The notes: generated by a model from the sequence alone, not told the origin. Positions 22,029-34,496 are shown, counted from the first letter of the stretch. The stretch is 64,000 bases of DNA from Triglochin maritima (GCA_963682175.1 OY821771.1:6819001-6883000); one strand, 5' to 3'. A program made the numbers and translations.

Positions 22029-22192
22029 ACACTAATTACAATGAGTTTTTGACAAGTGACGAAGATTCAAAAATTTCCAGAGCAATGTGCATACTTTGCC
22101 AATTAAGTTTCTAAAGTTCATATTTTTCCAATTTTTTATTTTTTTTGATTATTTTGAATTTTTTTCCAAATATATAACTTAATTTCTAATGA
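21643..22192. mobile_element. Foldback element with C26(AC)9 core
   Basis: Outer inverted arms (about 21643-21730 and 22084-22192) share ggaaaaatatgcactt and aaatatata blocks. Inner arms (21916-21966 and 22034-22083) match over about 48 bp: the left arm ctggaaatttttgaatcttc is repeated in reverse complement on the right. Between the inner arms lies a run of 26 C followed by nine AC dinucleotides (21989-22032). The left side alone has about 185 bp of extra sequence, which contains three tandem imperfect palindromes of the form aaaacggcaNNNtgccgtttt (21728-21824). A non-autonomous TIR or foldback transposon is the best explanation. The superfamily was not determined. Confidence 0.7.
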
Positions 22193-22439
22193 CAATTGTG
22201 GATATTTTGAATCCTTTAAAAGATACTAATCAAGTTACCGAAGTAAAAGTAAAAGTAAAAGGTGCATCAAATTGAATAAAATCAATAAGTTGTTCCTTGT
22301 AAACGTTATGTAATTTTAACATATTTTTAACGGTCAATATTAAAAAGTACATCAATTTGGATTGAATCAATAATCAGTTGTACGATAGATATTTTTATTG
22401 GTGAATATTTTGTTCCTAAAAAGTGTTCTTTTTCCTAGT

Positions 22440-22870
22440 ATTATTAAATTCTAATTTTTTTTGTCCGATTGACATTTTAATTTCATTCATGTTGCTATTT
22501 GACAAGTTTAGGCAACATACATTATTGATTTTTTCACTTTTGTATCAATTTTGAACTTTTATACTCAAACTACCGTTACACATTATATATTTTATCTTGC
22601 TTTGCATAAACATAACATCATGTAAAGTTTCCAATTTTTCATGTAAAAAAAAACCAACTTCACGTAACATCCAGACATAACACGTAAAAAAAACTCTACA
22701 AACCTAACACTTCCAAGAAATTTAACTTCTATAACAATTCACTTGAATTTTTTTTGTCACGTCGAATATGATTTGTCTAACTAATACTTGTCTAAAAAAA
22801 CTAACAAATAAGTTTACATTAAAACACAATTTTCATGTAAAATGCTATTGATTTTACAAAAAACTTTAAA
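22440..22870 (+). repeat. Dispersed AT-rich repeat, copy A
   Basis: Shares ordered blocks with 41620-42330: ttttgaacttttatac, cgtaaaaaaa near aaaactct, and gaatatgatttgtctaact. It also shares a block with the reverse complement of the right part of that copy (attttaatttcattcatgtt-like). This copy has only one arm clearly preserved. Confidence 0.6.
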
Positions 22871-23149
22871 AATATGGAAGTCACGTATCCTATATTTTGG
22901 TAGTCATAGTAAAACCTCTTGACATCATCGATCACCCTATGGTAAAGTGTTAAAATCGACTCATTTGATGTAAGAGAAAACGTTTTAGTTTGAAGTTAAT
23001 TTTTTCGAAATGATCGAGGGACCAAATTACCAATATAAGGTCAAGATTAATGGAACGAATAATATATTTTTAAATATTACTGAAAAAATAATTACGATCG
23101 ATTTAAAAGACCGATAATTACTGTAAACATCATTTTATCCTACTTTTCC
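22871..23149. other. Promoter-proximal spacer of the DUF1644 gene
   Basis: AT-rich sequence with no gene. It lies immediately upstream of the untranslated first exon at about 23150. Confidence 0.4.
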
Positions 23150-23236
23150 TTCCATCAGATCGCGTCGATTCCATTCCTCACATCGAACTCAGATTAGGGT
23201 TTCGTTCTTCGCCTCCAATCCTCCAACATCAAAAAG
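23150..23236 (+). other. Untranslated exon 1 of the DUF1644 gene (inferred)
   Basis: A pyrimidine-rich stretch including tcagattagggtttcgttc and ccaatcctccaacatc, typical of plant 5' UTRs, ends at a strong donor AAAAAG|GTAATCC (23236/23237). The matching acceptor GCTTGTAG is at 24825, 98 bp before the start codon. The 5' limit is approximate. Confidence 0.55.
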
Positions 23237-23380
23237 GTAATCCTTTTCATGTTAATTTCGTCGTGGTTTCGGATTCTCTGTGCTATCGATTCGTCGTTTG
23301 GGTAACACAGGTTGGATGTTTTGATTCCTTACTTGGAGATTTTGGGTGTTTAGGGTTTATGAATTTTGGGTTTTGATTGG

Positions 23381-24335
23381 ATTTTAAAAATCCAAGATTG
23401 TATTGTGTTATTTATATAAATATGTTACTTGAAATTGTGAGTGATTCAGAATTGGATATCATAAGGTATTGTTAACCCCTTTTCTATTGAGACTCAGTTT
23501 AAAAAAATCATATGTATGATTGTACATATGATCGTTTTGGTAGGATAATTAACCTTCTGGATGAGAACAAATTTAACTGGGATTTGTTTTGGATTCGAAA
23601 AATCCAAGATTGTATTGTGTTATTTGGATAAACATGTTAGTCTAAAACGGGAGTGCCCGCGGAAACAAGGGCCACACCATATAATAAGTCTTAAAAGCAA
23701 AGCAAACAACACCACAACAAGGAAGACTAACTAAGAGTCGGCGGTCGGGAAGGACGAAGTTGGCTGAGGAAGTACTCCAAACTCCTTGAAGTACCGCGCC
23801 TTCTCCTAGGTTTCGTGCCTTCTTGCTTCCTCTGCTGCAAGTTTCTTTGGGTTTCCTCTTCAATCTCATCCAGCCAGTGAATTTCACGTAACTCGCTCTC
23901 TGGCCGTCGACAAGCCGTGCCAGAGTGAGTGGTGCCGGCTGGGTTGAGGCTGGAATTCACTGTTGTGTGGTATCCATAGTTGGATGAAATAGCAATCACG
24001 CTCACTTTTATACTAATTGTTGCAAGGGTTCATTGCCTCGTTTGAGCGATCCTGCGATCCTGTCCATAGATCAAGCAATTCAAAGCAAGAATGCAATAGA
24101 TGTTCAAACGAATTAGGTTGTCTTCTAAATTTTTCGTTATTGCGTTCGAGCCATTAGCATCAAAAGAAAGCGTATGATACCATAAATTATTTTCTAAAAA
24201 TCTTGTTATCGTAAGGTATTGTTAAGACCTTTTCTATTGAGATTGGGTTAAAAAATCATATGTATACCATAAAAACATGTATGATTGTATATATGATCGT
24301 TTTTGAAGGACAAATAACCTTCCGGATGAGAACAA
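23381..24335. repeat. Tandem duplication in 5' UTR intron, second copy interrupted
   Basis: The segment from aatccaagattgtattgtgt (23389) to ggatgagaacaa (about 23570) is repeated starting at 23599. The second copy is split at about 23638 and resumes at about 24205 (taaggtattgttaa, cttttctattgaga, atcatatgta, ccggatgagaac). About 560 bp of foreign DNA lies between the halves. Confidence 0.7.
23639..24198 (-). mobile_element. Unclassified insertion in the DUF1644 5' UTR intron
   Basis: This block splits the second copy of an intronic tandem duplication. On the minus strand it starts near tggtatcatacgc (around 24185), which resembles the initiator-tRNA-Met primer binding site of LTR elements (TGGTATCAGAGC). 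It then has a 92-codon frame (24005-23727) with a basic glutamine/arginine-rich end. No LTR or known gag motif was recognised. A truncated Copia-type or TRIM-like piece is possible, but the assignment is weak. Confidence 0.35.
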
Positions 24336-24923
24336 TGCATTTATCGGACACAAATTGAACTAGAATTAGTTTTGGTAATGAACCTTTTGTTTTAGAAAGA
24401 ACAACATATCTCAGTGTTGGATAAGTTTGCATTTGCTTGTTAATTGTTAGATAGTTGTAGTGATCTTTCGTAGTTTAGTAATTGGCATCATGGTGTAGAT
24501 TATTATCCTTTCTCCATCTTTTCCAACTGATCACGGACTTTATTGGTGTCTGAGCATGCCTACTTGGGGAAACGACCCTTACTTGTCGTTGTGACGACAC
24601 ATCCATCATTGCAGTTTGCGTAAAACTCGAAAATAGAAGTAATGGTTAGTTTTGATTTTATATTTGACATGAGTTGCTTGTGGAAGTGCAGAATGATCTA
24701 AATAGCAGTACAATTGCACTGACTGCAGTTCCATATCCATTGATAAATTTCTTGAAGGTTCTTTAGTGATCATGGATTTTTTTCGTCGTCCTTGAAGAAG
24801 TATTGTATTTTATGTTTGCTTGTAGGTTCTGTTGCAAGATTACCATTCAACTGTAGATCACAAATTGCCTTAATTTCCAAGAAATTGTCAAAGAATCAGA
24901 GTTAGAAAGTTCTCTACCTTCAA

Positions 24924-26108
24924 ATGACATCAGGTACCTCAATGGATCAGGAGTCCCAGTCCAATCCTTCAGAAGTGGTGTACATGCCCTTACCCAGTTG
25001 TTGGGAGGATGTTATTTGCTCTATTTGTTTAGAAGTTCCTCATAGTGGCACGTTACTCATGTGTTCATCCCACGAGAAAGGTTGTCGCCCATACATCTGT
25101 GATACGGATCAAGCTCACTCGAATTGTCTTGCTAGGTTCAAAATTGCAAATGATGTTTTATTTTCTTCTGAATTTGCCACACCTTTCGATGAGATGCCTC
25201 ATGAAACCGTTAGATTCTTCCCATCAGACGAGAATTGCCATGCAATCTGCCCTTTATGTAGGGGACATGTTAGTGGATTCCTTGTTGACAAGGAAGCTCA
25301 AGCATACATGGACGCAAAAACACGCTGCTGTGAAGAAAAAAGCTGTACATATGTTGGTAACTATACAGACCTGCAGAATCATGTCAGGCTTGAGCACCCA
25401 AATTCTCGTCCAACAGAGATTGATCCGGCCAGGCAACTTGTGTGGGATAACTTGCAGCAGTCTTCAGAGATTACTTATGTTTTTAGCACTACAATTGCAG
25501 GAACACCTGGTGCGGTGCCATTAGGAGATTATGTGGCCGAGCAAAGTGATGAGGGTTTAGGGGACGGGTATGAGGATTTAGCCGGTCATGAGGGTAATGG
25601 TTGGACTTCTTTTGTCATGCAGCAGCTCTCTAATAATGACAGGGCATCAAGTGTCAGAGTGCGACTGTGGTCAAGATCGGGAACCGTAGTCAGGTCAAGA
25701 TTAACAGGGACTAGGAGGCCAAGGTCAAGCTACGAGAACTTAAATTCAGATCGTGGTGCTCTGTCGTTCTCAACCGGTTTAGATGGAAATGATAATATCA
25801 ACATAACTACTAACAATATATCCATAGATGTTACTATCGGACAAAACTCTAGGCGCCGCAGGTCAGTTGGAGATAATGATTTAAGTTGTGAAAAGTCTTG
25901 TTTCATGGATCTGCTGAGTTACTTTATGTTAATATAAAAAAAATTGAGACATAAAATTGCTCTTCAAAATTGTCTTAAAGGAGGATTTGGTTGTATAGAA
26001 TATGAGAAAGGTAAACTTTGCGGGACCTTAAATTAATCTGACTATGTTTATGATGTTCCATTTTGCAGTTCGAGACGAAGGCTTGTTAACGATCAATCTT
26101 CTCGATGA
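24924..26108 (+). CDS. DUF1644 family RING-like zinc-finger protein
   Basis: This looks like a plant-specific DUF1644 protein, a family with a RING-like Cys/His cluster and no settled biochemical role. The start ATG (24924) gives a Ser-rich leader, then W-E-D-V-I-C-S-I-C-L (C32, C35), C47, H50, C54 and C59, and a second CPLC pair near residue 110. A C2H2-like block follows (CTYVGNYTDLQNHVRLEHP), then DPARQLVWDN, and a basic, Asn/Ser-rich tail. The main exon can end at 25861 (CGCCGCAG|GTCAGT) and join 26069 (TTTTGCAG|T), giving a 325-residue protein ending RRSSRRRLVNDQSSR. If that intron is retained, translation continues to a stop at 25937 and gives 337 residues. The spliced form fits the Arg/Ser-rich end usual for the family. 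A 5' UTR intron of 1,589 bp precedes the coding exon. Confidence 0.85.
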
Positions 26109-27411
26109 TCATACTTGCTGAACAACTATGTATCACGTAGTGTACGATGTAAGCCTTAGATGTTTGTTGTCTCTGTTATGCGAACCCTTTCGTTTTCTGA
26201 CGATGTAATTTGTATTTTTGTTTATTCTAAAGAAAAAGAAGAAAATATTCAGCAGGTTGTAAAATATTTCTTGGCTGCGGTTGAAGTCACATAGGGAGCC
26301 AAATCGAATTGAAGCTCGCAGAGTTGTGGTTTAATCTAACTATTCTTTCTTGGATGCTTTCAAATAAATATTGAGCTGCAACATATGGTTCATTTATACA
26401 GACTATGAGTTCGTTCGGCTACGGAGCTGAGCTGAATCATAATTTGTGTAAATGTATTTCTATCCTTGCGAACATGAACTTGGATGCAGTATTTTTAAGT
26501 TCCCTGAATTTTTAGTTGGTGAGATATACTATCCAAGATTTGTACTGATGTGCGATTATCACATTTGCAATTTTTTTAGCTTTTTTGTAATCAATTTGAA
26601 TGAACAAAGTTTTATTAAGCCACGTGGAATTCCTAACTTTTACCTCATATCATAGGCAATGGTGGAATCAAGAATTTTGTTTAGGGACGAAAATATAAAG
26701 TAAAAAATTATTATTTATTTCAAGAAAAATTACAAATTACCTCGATTAATTCAGAAAAAAAACATATATTGAAAATGATATATGATTCATTGTCACTAAA
26801 TTTACCAAGTATATTTTTCAATTTAAGACATCAAATCTTCGGTCCAGTAGTGGTCCGTTCAATTATGCAAATAGCTTTTGACAATATTCATTGTCTGAAT
26901 TGACTTTTTAATGGTCACAAATTCACAATTGCGATAGAAGTGTTAAAGCCAATCTCAGTAGTAAGTAAACAGTGGGTATATATATAAAAAATTCTTCTCA
27001 ACCGTTATGTCTAACAAAGTATCAATTTCTTCCGAGTTACAAAACTCTTCTGATCTATACATGTTAAGATATATGTTTGAAGCTCATCTTAAAATCTGAC
27101 ACGATTTATGGCAGAGAACTCATTAGGATAATATTTTGCAAAATGATTTTGTTTGTCTATGTCAAAGCAAGGAAGAACTGACTTGGATCTAAACACAACA
27201 TGTTAATGAATAATTTTGTATTGTACATTGAAGGACCGTTTTATTCTTGAAGTATTGTTTTAACTGTGAACTCTAATTCACTTAAGTGTGGTTTTAAAAT
27301 GAAAGTGAAAGAAAGAATTCACTGTAGTAAAAATTCACAAAATACAATTACTACAAACAAACCACTTATAATATATTTTAAAAGTCTATTTCCTTACTAA
27401 CTCATCAAAAT
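26109..27411. other. 3' flank and intergenic, no gene seen
   Basis: Probably includes the DUF1644 3' UTR (to about 26250). The remainder is AT-rich spacer. Small frames such as 26452-26655 have no recognisable motif. Confidence 0.5.
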
Positions 27412-27987
27412 CAAGGTATTCAGAACCGAACCGGTCATCGAACCGATAAAACTCTGATTTTGGTTCAATGTGGTCGAACCATGGTCCAACCACGGTTGAA
27501 CCGTTGATGACGTCAGCATGACATCATCATTTTTTAGACCCGAAGTTGGATCGGACCGAATAAATATTAACGGTCGGACCAGTGATCAGACCGATTTGAA
27601 CCGATTTCTGTAAAATTATTTAATATATACATACCAAACATTAAATATAATACATGATATTAATCACAATTTACTTAACTCAGTAAATTTGTTATGTTTA
27701 CTTAACTCAACAAATTTGTTATCTTTACTTAATTCGACAAAGTTGTTTGAATAAGAATTAGAGAAAGTAATATTTGGATTAAGAATCTAAAATCCTCATA
27801 TTTTCTGATTTAAAAAAAATTAAGAAAATTTGAAAAAAAAATTATGTCCGGTCCGACCAACTGGTCCGACCCGGTTCAAAACGGTTCGACTAGAGGTTCG
27901 ATTTTTTGGGTGAACCGGCCGTCGAACCATCGGTTCCCGGTTTGACCGGGTCGAACCGTCCAGTCCGGTTCAGTTTTTAAAACATTG
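27412..27987. mobile_element. hAT-like MITE with GAACCGG-rich ends
   Basis: Ends are CAAGGTATTCAGAAC... and the reverse complement CAATGTTTTAAAAAC..., matching at about 18 of 23 positions. Both ends are crowded with gaaccgg, ggttcgac and cggtcga words in both orientations, while the middle is AT-rich. Flanking octamers atcaaaat and ataaaaac agree at six of eight positions, in line with a decayed hAT target duplication. No coding capacity. Confidence 0.65.
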
Positions 27988-30900
27988 ATAAAAAACTAAT
28001 CACACCTTAAGTATATCTTGCGAAATGTACCATAAACTTTATTCGATGACTCATTTCTAGATTTTGGCATTTGAACACGTCTTAGCATCATGTGAATAAC
28101 ACGTAAAGATGCCACAAACCTGATCGAGCAAGCAAGGCTTACGACTAACATTATTTATTTGCTAAAGACAGTCCAGCTAAACACGAGATTTCATAAAAAG
28201 TATTCAAGCAATATTCACACCGCTTGTTAGACATCAATCTAAAATACGTCACTGGCTCAAAGATGGCCATTCTATAATTGGCATTTCCTTTTAAAAAACT
28301 AAATGTTTTATTCTGCACCACCCACTAGCTACTACGAAAATTACAACCATTAGACCGAGGCTCAACCATACACAATTTGATCTACTCATCTACCACAACT
28401 ATAGAACCATCATGCCAATTGCAAATCAATCCAAAGTGATCACGAAAAAACTTGCGGCCTACGTGCACATTAGTGCAAACCATAAAATACTTTTGATTCG
28501 ATCTAGATTATATTTTCGAGTCATTACATCCAATTTATATCTTCAAGTCGACCCATAAATATTCTGGTGGCTTACTAGTCAATCTATCTTTTCTAAGGTA
28601 TTCTGATTTGTGTTCTGCCTGTTAAGGAAGTTAAAAGAGCTTTAGAATGACCGGAATGTGGATATTCATTGTACTTAAAGTGACTGGCATTTGGAATTTA
28701 AGTGGGACATTGTATTTTGAGATATCTAACATTCCAACTCAGCTATTATTTGAACTACTATAGCAACAGTACATTTATTCTGCAGCTTGAAATAGGACCT
28801 AGGCTGAACTCCAAAACAAGAGGGCGACATGTGGCCCATATTACACCCAAATCAAGGCGTATGTCGTGACTCAAAAAGGAATAAAAATCAGCCTCCTATA
28901 TTAAAAGTGGCAGCCTATTAGCCACAATATCTGCACAGCAAGGAAGACAGCAACTAACAGACAAAGTAGTTAAGACAGGAGAGGAATTCAACTAGGCTTT
29001 AAGTATGTATCTGCTTATGTAAAAACACACCAAATAACAAGCAATAAGCTTAATTATAGGCCCAACAGAGACAAAACAAAACAAACGACAAGAAATAAGC
29101 CTAATTAGTAGGTGCAACGGAGAGATTTTCAAGCCACGTGACAAATGAACTGCAACTATAGAAGGGCAAGTGACAGTTGATTTAGAACATTAGACATGTT
29201 AAGTACAAGATGAGGTTCATCAATCCCAAAATATCAAGCCCAACTTCAATTCCAAAAGTCAACCACTTAATTATGACAGAAGCTCCACATTTTTGCCATT
29301 TTGGAGCTCTCTTTCAACATCCTGCCAAACTGACAAGGAACACAAATCAGAGAACAAATTTTAACAAAGTCAAACAAGTCAACCAAGATAAAGAATGTTC
29401 AATGGTGTCCTAGAAAAGACAAATCGGTTAGTAAGCCATTAAAACAAATATAGGTCGATTCGAAAATATAAACTAGAACATGCAGTACTTGCCCAAGCCC
29501 TAAAAGTATTATTTTTGCTATTATATTCATTTAAAAATATTACTCTTCACCAAGAGGCAGGGATATGCATAAATTATGTTTTTTTAATCTGGAAATAAAT
29601 TAGCTTAGAGGAAGCAATCGAGGAAGACATAGGATTGAGATGCATCTAATGATTCGACCATATACACACAGGTGCACATGACGGAAATGATTCATTTGAC
29701 GAAGCCATGATTATTAACAAGTTTCGTTTCAAGCCTAGTGTGGTACAAAAGCTTTGTTGTGTGTACATTTCCAATTCAAAATGATGTTTTCTATAAATGT
29801 AGATTCCATGAGAATATCAGCTTCCAATCAATGGTACTGAGAACCCTTAACAAACTTCAAAAACAACATCCTTACAAGATAGTACAACTCATAAGTATAA
29901 GCAAGGTGACCATGTAAGTGAAGTCCATTCTCTTCTACTACCCCTAAGCTTCATTACTTTAAACAAAAGTAAGAAAGGAAGTTTGTAACATAAAATACTC
30001 TTTCGTAGGAAAAACCTGAGGGGTTTCATTTAGATGAAAGAATCTGGGTCAGAGATTCTGCCATAAGTCTTGACATATGGACCCAATTATCCACGCACCA
30101 AAATAGGTTCTAAATCCCCGAAAACTCAGATTCTGATGCACTTTTTTGTAGAACGAAAGACCAACTTTTACAAGCTCATTGGGCGGAATCATAGAGTTTC
30201 TTGTCCGACTAGAATCTAATTTGATTTTTCCTTGCATCTAATACCATTAAATTTATAGATGAAAGAAATTATTTATTGTCAAACCTCTTTAATGATTTCT
30301 CAATATATACTAGCAAAAGCTGATCAACAACTAAAAAGAATTTTTAAACATAACTTCGATGGCATATAGTTCTCTTGTTTTAATATAACTAATCCTACGG
30401 ATATAAAATAACTTCGATGGTGTAATTCCAAATAGAATATAACAAACCAAGATAAAAGCAAGAAAAGTGAGTGTTTGATACATACAACTATGAGATTTTC
30501 AGTTTGTGCCTTGTGGATCTATTATCCAACCTGTTGAATTAAATCATTATATTTTAGTCCATAATACATCATATTCTTCTAAATTCATAGTTTCATAATT
30601 CTCAATTAATGGTGCTTGGATTGAGATGCTGAATTTTTATGGCTCTTTAAAATATAACATGAGATGTGACGCATGTCACGCATCAAACTCATAGCAGTGC
30701 AAATATATTTTGCACATTTATATTTCTGGATACATTTACTAAACCATATTCTTGAAACCCATGATGTTTTCATATAAATTCTATAAACTAATATACAAGA
30801 TTGTAGATGCCAAGTAATACTAGGGTGGAAGCTGGAAGGATAAGGACAACTACACATTCAATAAGTACACGTAAACAATAATATGGATAAACATGAGAAT

Positions 30901-31103
30901 ATAAGTTAAATTTATTATTATTATTATTATTATTATTAACTAATCAAGGGCATAAATAGAAAACTTTTACGATTTAATTATCTAACATACAGATTAATTA
31001 TAATGTGATATACACCGTTGCTCCTAGTCCTACCTAGCACAACTTATCACATTAATAGCTTTCTTCAGTAACTAATAACCCTTATATATATTGATATCAT
31101 TGA
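27988..31103. other. Intergenic, no gene seen
   Basis: AT-rich spacer of about 3 kb. A (TTA)n microsatellite lies at 30912-30938. Scattered short frames (29210-29413, 30049-30237, 30606-30857) carry no recognisable motif. Confidence 0.5.
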
Positions 31104-31477
31104 CAGTGTTGTCACACCGCATAGGAGGTTGTGCGGTGTGCGGTGTCGCCTAGGTGACAACATGTGTTGTGCACATGTCTTGTACTGTGCACAGCACACA
31201 GCACAGCAACGGTTAGATTTCTAGACGTTGCATGTTGTTACTGTAGCAACAAAAAAATTAAATTATTATTTTTAACCCCCTCATCCATTTCATTTCACTC
31301 ACTCCTCCTACAACATTCATTCTCTCAATTCAAATCTCAATCCTAATTCTCAAGCTCTCAACTTCCAACTCCGGTGCTCAAGAATTCCGGCATTCACGAA
31401 TTCCGACGTTCAAGTTTTTGTTTTCATTTCCATCAAATCAAGTGCACACTTTAGAACTCTTTTCTTTAGCTTAATTT

Positions 31478-32906
31478 TTGGACTTAGAATCACAATCAAT
31501 GACATATGTACCTGGATCAATTTTACCAATGACACACGAAAATTATGATCACTTAAGACCTAGTAGAAGTAATGACACCGGTTGGAAATCTGCCCATTAT
31601 TTAAATTTAAATGAAAAAAATTCATTAGTTTGTGAATTGTGTGGTAAAATAACTAATTGTGATATTGCTCACCACAAACAACATATTGTACACACACCAG
31701 GTAATAATGCACAATCTTGTGATAAAACCCCTGACACTTTAAGAATTGAAATAACTACTTACATGTCTAATACTAGTAGAATTCAAATGAATCAAAATGC
31801 ATGCTTAGATGATTATGTTGATTTGGGAGATGACATATCGACAGGAAGATCGGGTACCGGTTCCAGTACGACCCCAACATCCCAACCCTCTGTGCCTCCT
31901 CGAAAGAGAGGCAAAATACATGAGGATCAATGGATCAATTTTGTAGTCGTCTCGGAATCGATGTTAACCAACCCCAACAAACCACACTTAACGACATTTT
32001 AATAAAGAAGACCGTGAAACAATTAATAAAAAATGGGCCAATTTTTTTTATAGATGTGAAAATCCTTTTAATGTTGTTAATTACAACTGAATTTAAGGAA
32101 GCCATTGACGCCACCTCCACATACGGTCCTGGCCTAAAACTGATCACTTATCATGAAATTAGCGAAACATGCCTTAAAAAAGAAATTGAAGTCACTAGGA
32201 GTGTTCTGGGTACATATAGGCAAGATTGGAAATTATATGGTTGTACAATCATGACGGATGCATGGGCCACACTGAAAGAAGACCGATTGATTGGTGGCAT
32301 GCGTACGGGACGGACCAGAAGGACGAGACATTGCAGAGGTTAGCACTAAAGGTTCTTGGCCTAACTTGCTCGACTTCAGGTTGCTAGCGTAATTGGAGTG
32401 TGTTCGAGCAAATACACACGAAGAAAAGAAACAGATTGGCAACGAAACAGTTGAATGATTTGGTCTTCGTGAACTACAACCAGAAATTACAGCAAAGATT
32501 TCAAACAAGAATGGAACGTCCCTGTTTCTTCAATCCAATTCGTGTGGACTACGACTCGTTGGAGGAACACTCTTGGTTAGCCGAACCTGACGATCCGGTC
32601 TTTGCTGGGGAGGATTTGACGTGAGCTCAGGTGGAGGAAGCTGCCTTAGGACCACCATCTTCACGAAGACGGACCCGTCGATCCACAACGTCCTCAACTA
32701 CACATTTCTTAAGTGAGGGATTAGATGAAGACATCAACATAATTTCTTATGTTTATGGAGATCCAGGTGCATCGAGTTCTGGAGCTCCTAGGGATGTCGA
32801 TGAAGAGTTCATTGCGACCGATGATGAAGAAACGGACGAGGAGGACGTCAATGTTGACGATCCAAACGACTCGGAGGAAGATGACGATAATGAAATTCCT
32901 AACTGA
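31478..32906 (+). pseudogene. hAT transposase, internally deleted and frameshifted
   Basis: hAT transposases cut and paste elements using an N-terminal BED zinc finger, an RNase H-like core and a C-terminal dimerisation region. Here the BED-like part (CELCGK, H-x4-H) is at about residues 52-70 of the frame at 31478-32002. A frameshift near 31930-32000 leads into the frame 31930-32343 with a DUF659-type stretch (WKLYGCTIMTDAW). The centre is missing: the next recognisable part is the C-terminal dimerisation region (GLTCSTSGC, a stop TAG at 32384-32386, then NWSVFEQIHTKKRNRL). A further stop follows at 32622-32624, and an acidic tail lies at 32631-32906. Start and end domains without the catalytic middle mark a deletion derivative. 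Confidence 0.8.
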
Positions 32907-33215
32907 ACTTTAGAACAATGTGTCCAATTGGAATGACTAAGAGTCTAGGAAACTTGTATGTGATTGTTTTGTCTTCTAAATTGTATTACAAACTCTAGCA
33001 TTAATAAAATAAAAATGCTAAGTGTTTGGGTGGTAGAGGGGGTACCTAGTGAGGCTTTGGTCGATGAACTATGTGTCTTTTCGAAGCCCAAACATGTAAG
33101 ACTTGTTTCTATAATTTTTGAACATTTTCCCATTTTTTCCCTGATTTTTCAAGATTAAAACAGAAAAATAAATTAAAATTTTTTTTTTGGGTCACCCAGC
33201 TCTGGGCGACCGCAC

Positions 33216-33257
33216 GAACGCCTAGGCGACTGGGAATGCCCAGTCGCCTAGGCGTTC
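33216..33257. repeat. 19-bp perfect hairpin at the hAT 3' end
   Basis: GAACGCCTAGGCGACTGGG (33216-33234) and its exact reverse complement (33239-33257) are separated by AATG and lie 11 bp from the element end. Confidence 0.95.
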
Positions 33258-33276
33258 CAGGAACATTGATCATTGA

Positions 33277-34496
33277 CATTTCAAAGCAAGCCACATTTGC
33301 AAAATTTACTACCTCTATAGATTCCTTCATTGTGTTTAACCACCTACTCCATAATGATCATTATGACTGATAACACCATTTGCTGGTACTCACATGCCAT
33401 CATGTCGCAACAAAATCGTTAAGCAAGATAAATGGTTTATGTTATGATATATTCATACCATCAAGACTTTGAAATCACGACACAAGTGATACCATAAGGA
33501 GAAATACTAGCATGCTACACCAATGAAAAGCTATACGTCTCCTGCACATAGTTGTGTTACAAAAGCTTCAGCTGTTTTAGATGTTTCAACTTTTGCTAGC
33601 TTATCACCTTGGCCATATTGTGATGCTATACAAATTCACTTTGTGCTAAATGGACCAAAGCTGTTTTATTTGGCAAAACTAGCTTCGGACGTTAAAAGAT
33701 ATTACGTATGACGGTATGATATTAAGCCACATGAAAAAAGCCAATCTAATGGTGTTTCAAATATTTGACCACAGAATTTGATTACCAATGAATCTTAAAT
33801 TACCAATTCAGCAATACTCGATTGAACTTGCTAACCCAAACTAGGTCTTAAAATGCTAATTATAGCTAGAGAATCAAAAGACAATGCAAATTGATGAACT
33901 GGCTGCCAAAAAGTATGAGTGAAAAAACTAGTCTGTGACTATTACTGTAGTCGACAGAAAGGAAATAACTGTAAGAATGAGAGATTGCAACAATATTTGT
34001 AGAATGGAAATATATCATTTTAACGTAATGGCAATTCATACAGGGAAAATAGAGCTACAAAAGTATAGTAGAAATAGGTACTGCCTCTAGATGATGAATG
34101 ATAAAAAATTATAAGAGGATACCCAAAGAACCCCATTCACTGCTAATCAGTTAAATTGTCAAAGATGGACCTCCTCGTTTTTAAGCGCAAACAATCAAGA
34201 TCTAGTTGTAACTATCTATGCTTTATAAGTTACCAACATGTATCTATCTTGATCATAATCAAGTAATTCTCTCGCTTCTGATTTAACTTTTTAACAAACT
34301 TTACTCATGTGGGACAATATAACTTTACCCATTCATTGTTCTCACAAATCAAAAATATTAGATGACTCTACGAGACTTAAATTTGTAACAATTCATATCC
34401 CTACTTCACATACTAGTGAGATAAACTTTACTAATTCAGAATGGAACCTAAGATAAGCTCCACATGAGTCTCAAAGACTAACCTTAGGGTTCGGTT
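33277..34496. other. Intergenic, 3' side of SNRNP27-like gene, no gene seen
   Basis: AT-rich. The part nearest 34496 probably holds the 3' UTR of the minus-strand gene, but no boundary or polyadenylation site can be fixed. Confidence 0.45.

Larger units (their letters stand above)
31104..33268 (+). mobile_element. Defective hAT transposon with perfect 8-bp target duplication
   Basis: The element runs from CAGTGTTGTCAC to AGGAACATTG (reverse complement CAATGTTCC) and is flanked on both sides by ATCATTGA (31096-31103 and 33269-33276), an exact 8-bp target duplication as expected for hAT. Subterminal regions carry inverted GTTGTCAC/GTGACAAC words on the left and a perfect 19-bp-arm hairpin on the right. 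It encodes a broken transposase at 31478-32906 lacking its central part, so it would need a helper transposase to move. Confidence 0.9.
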
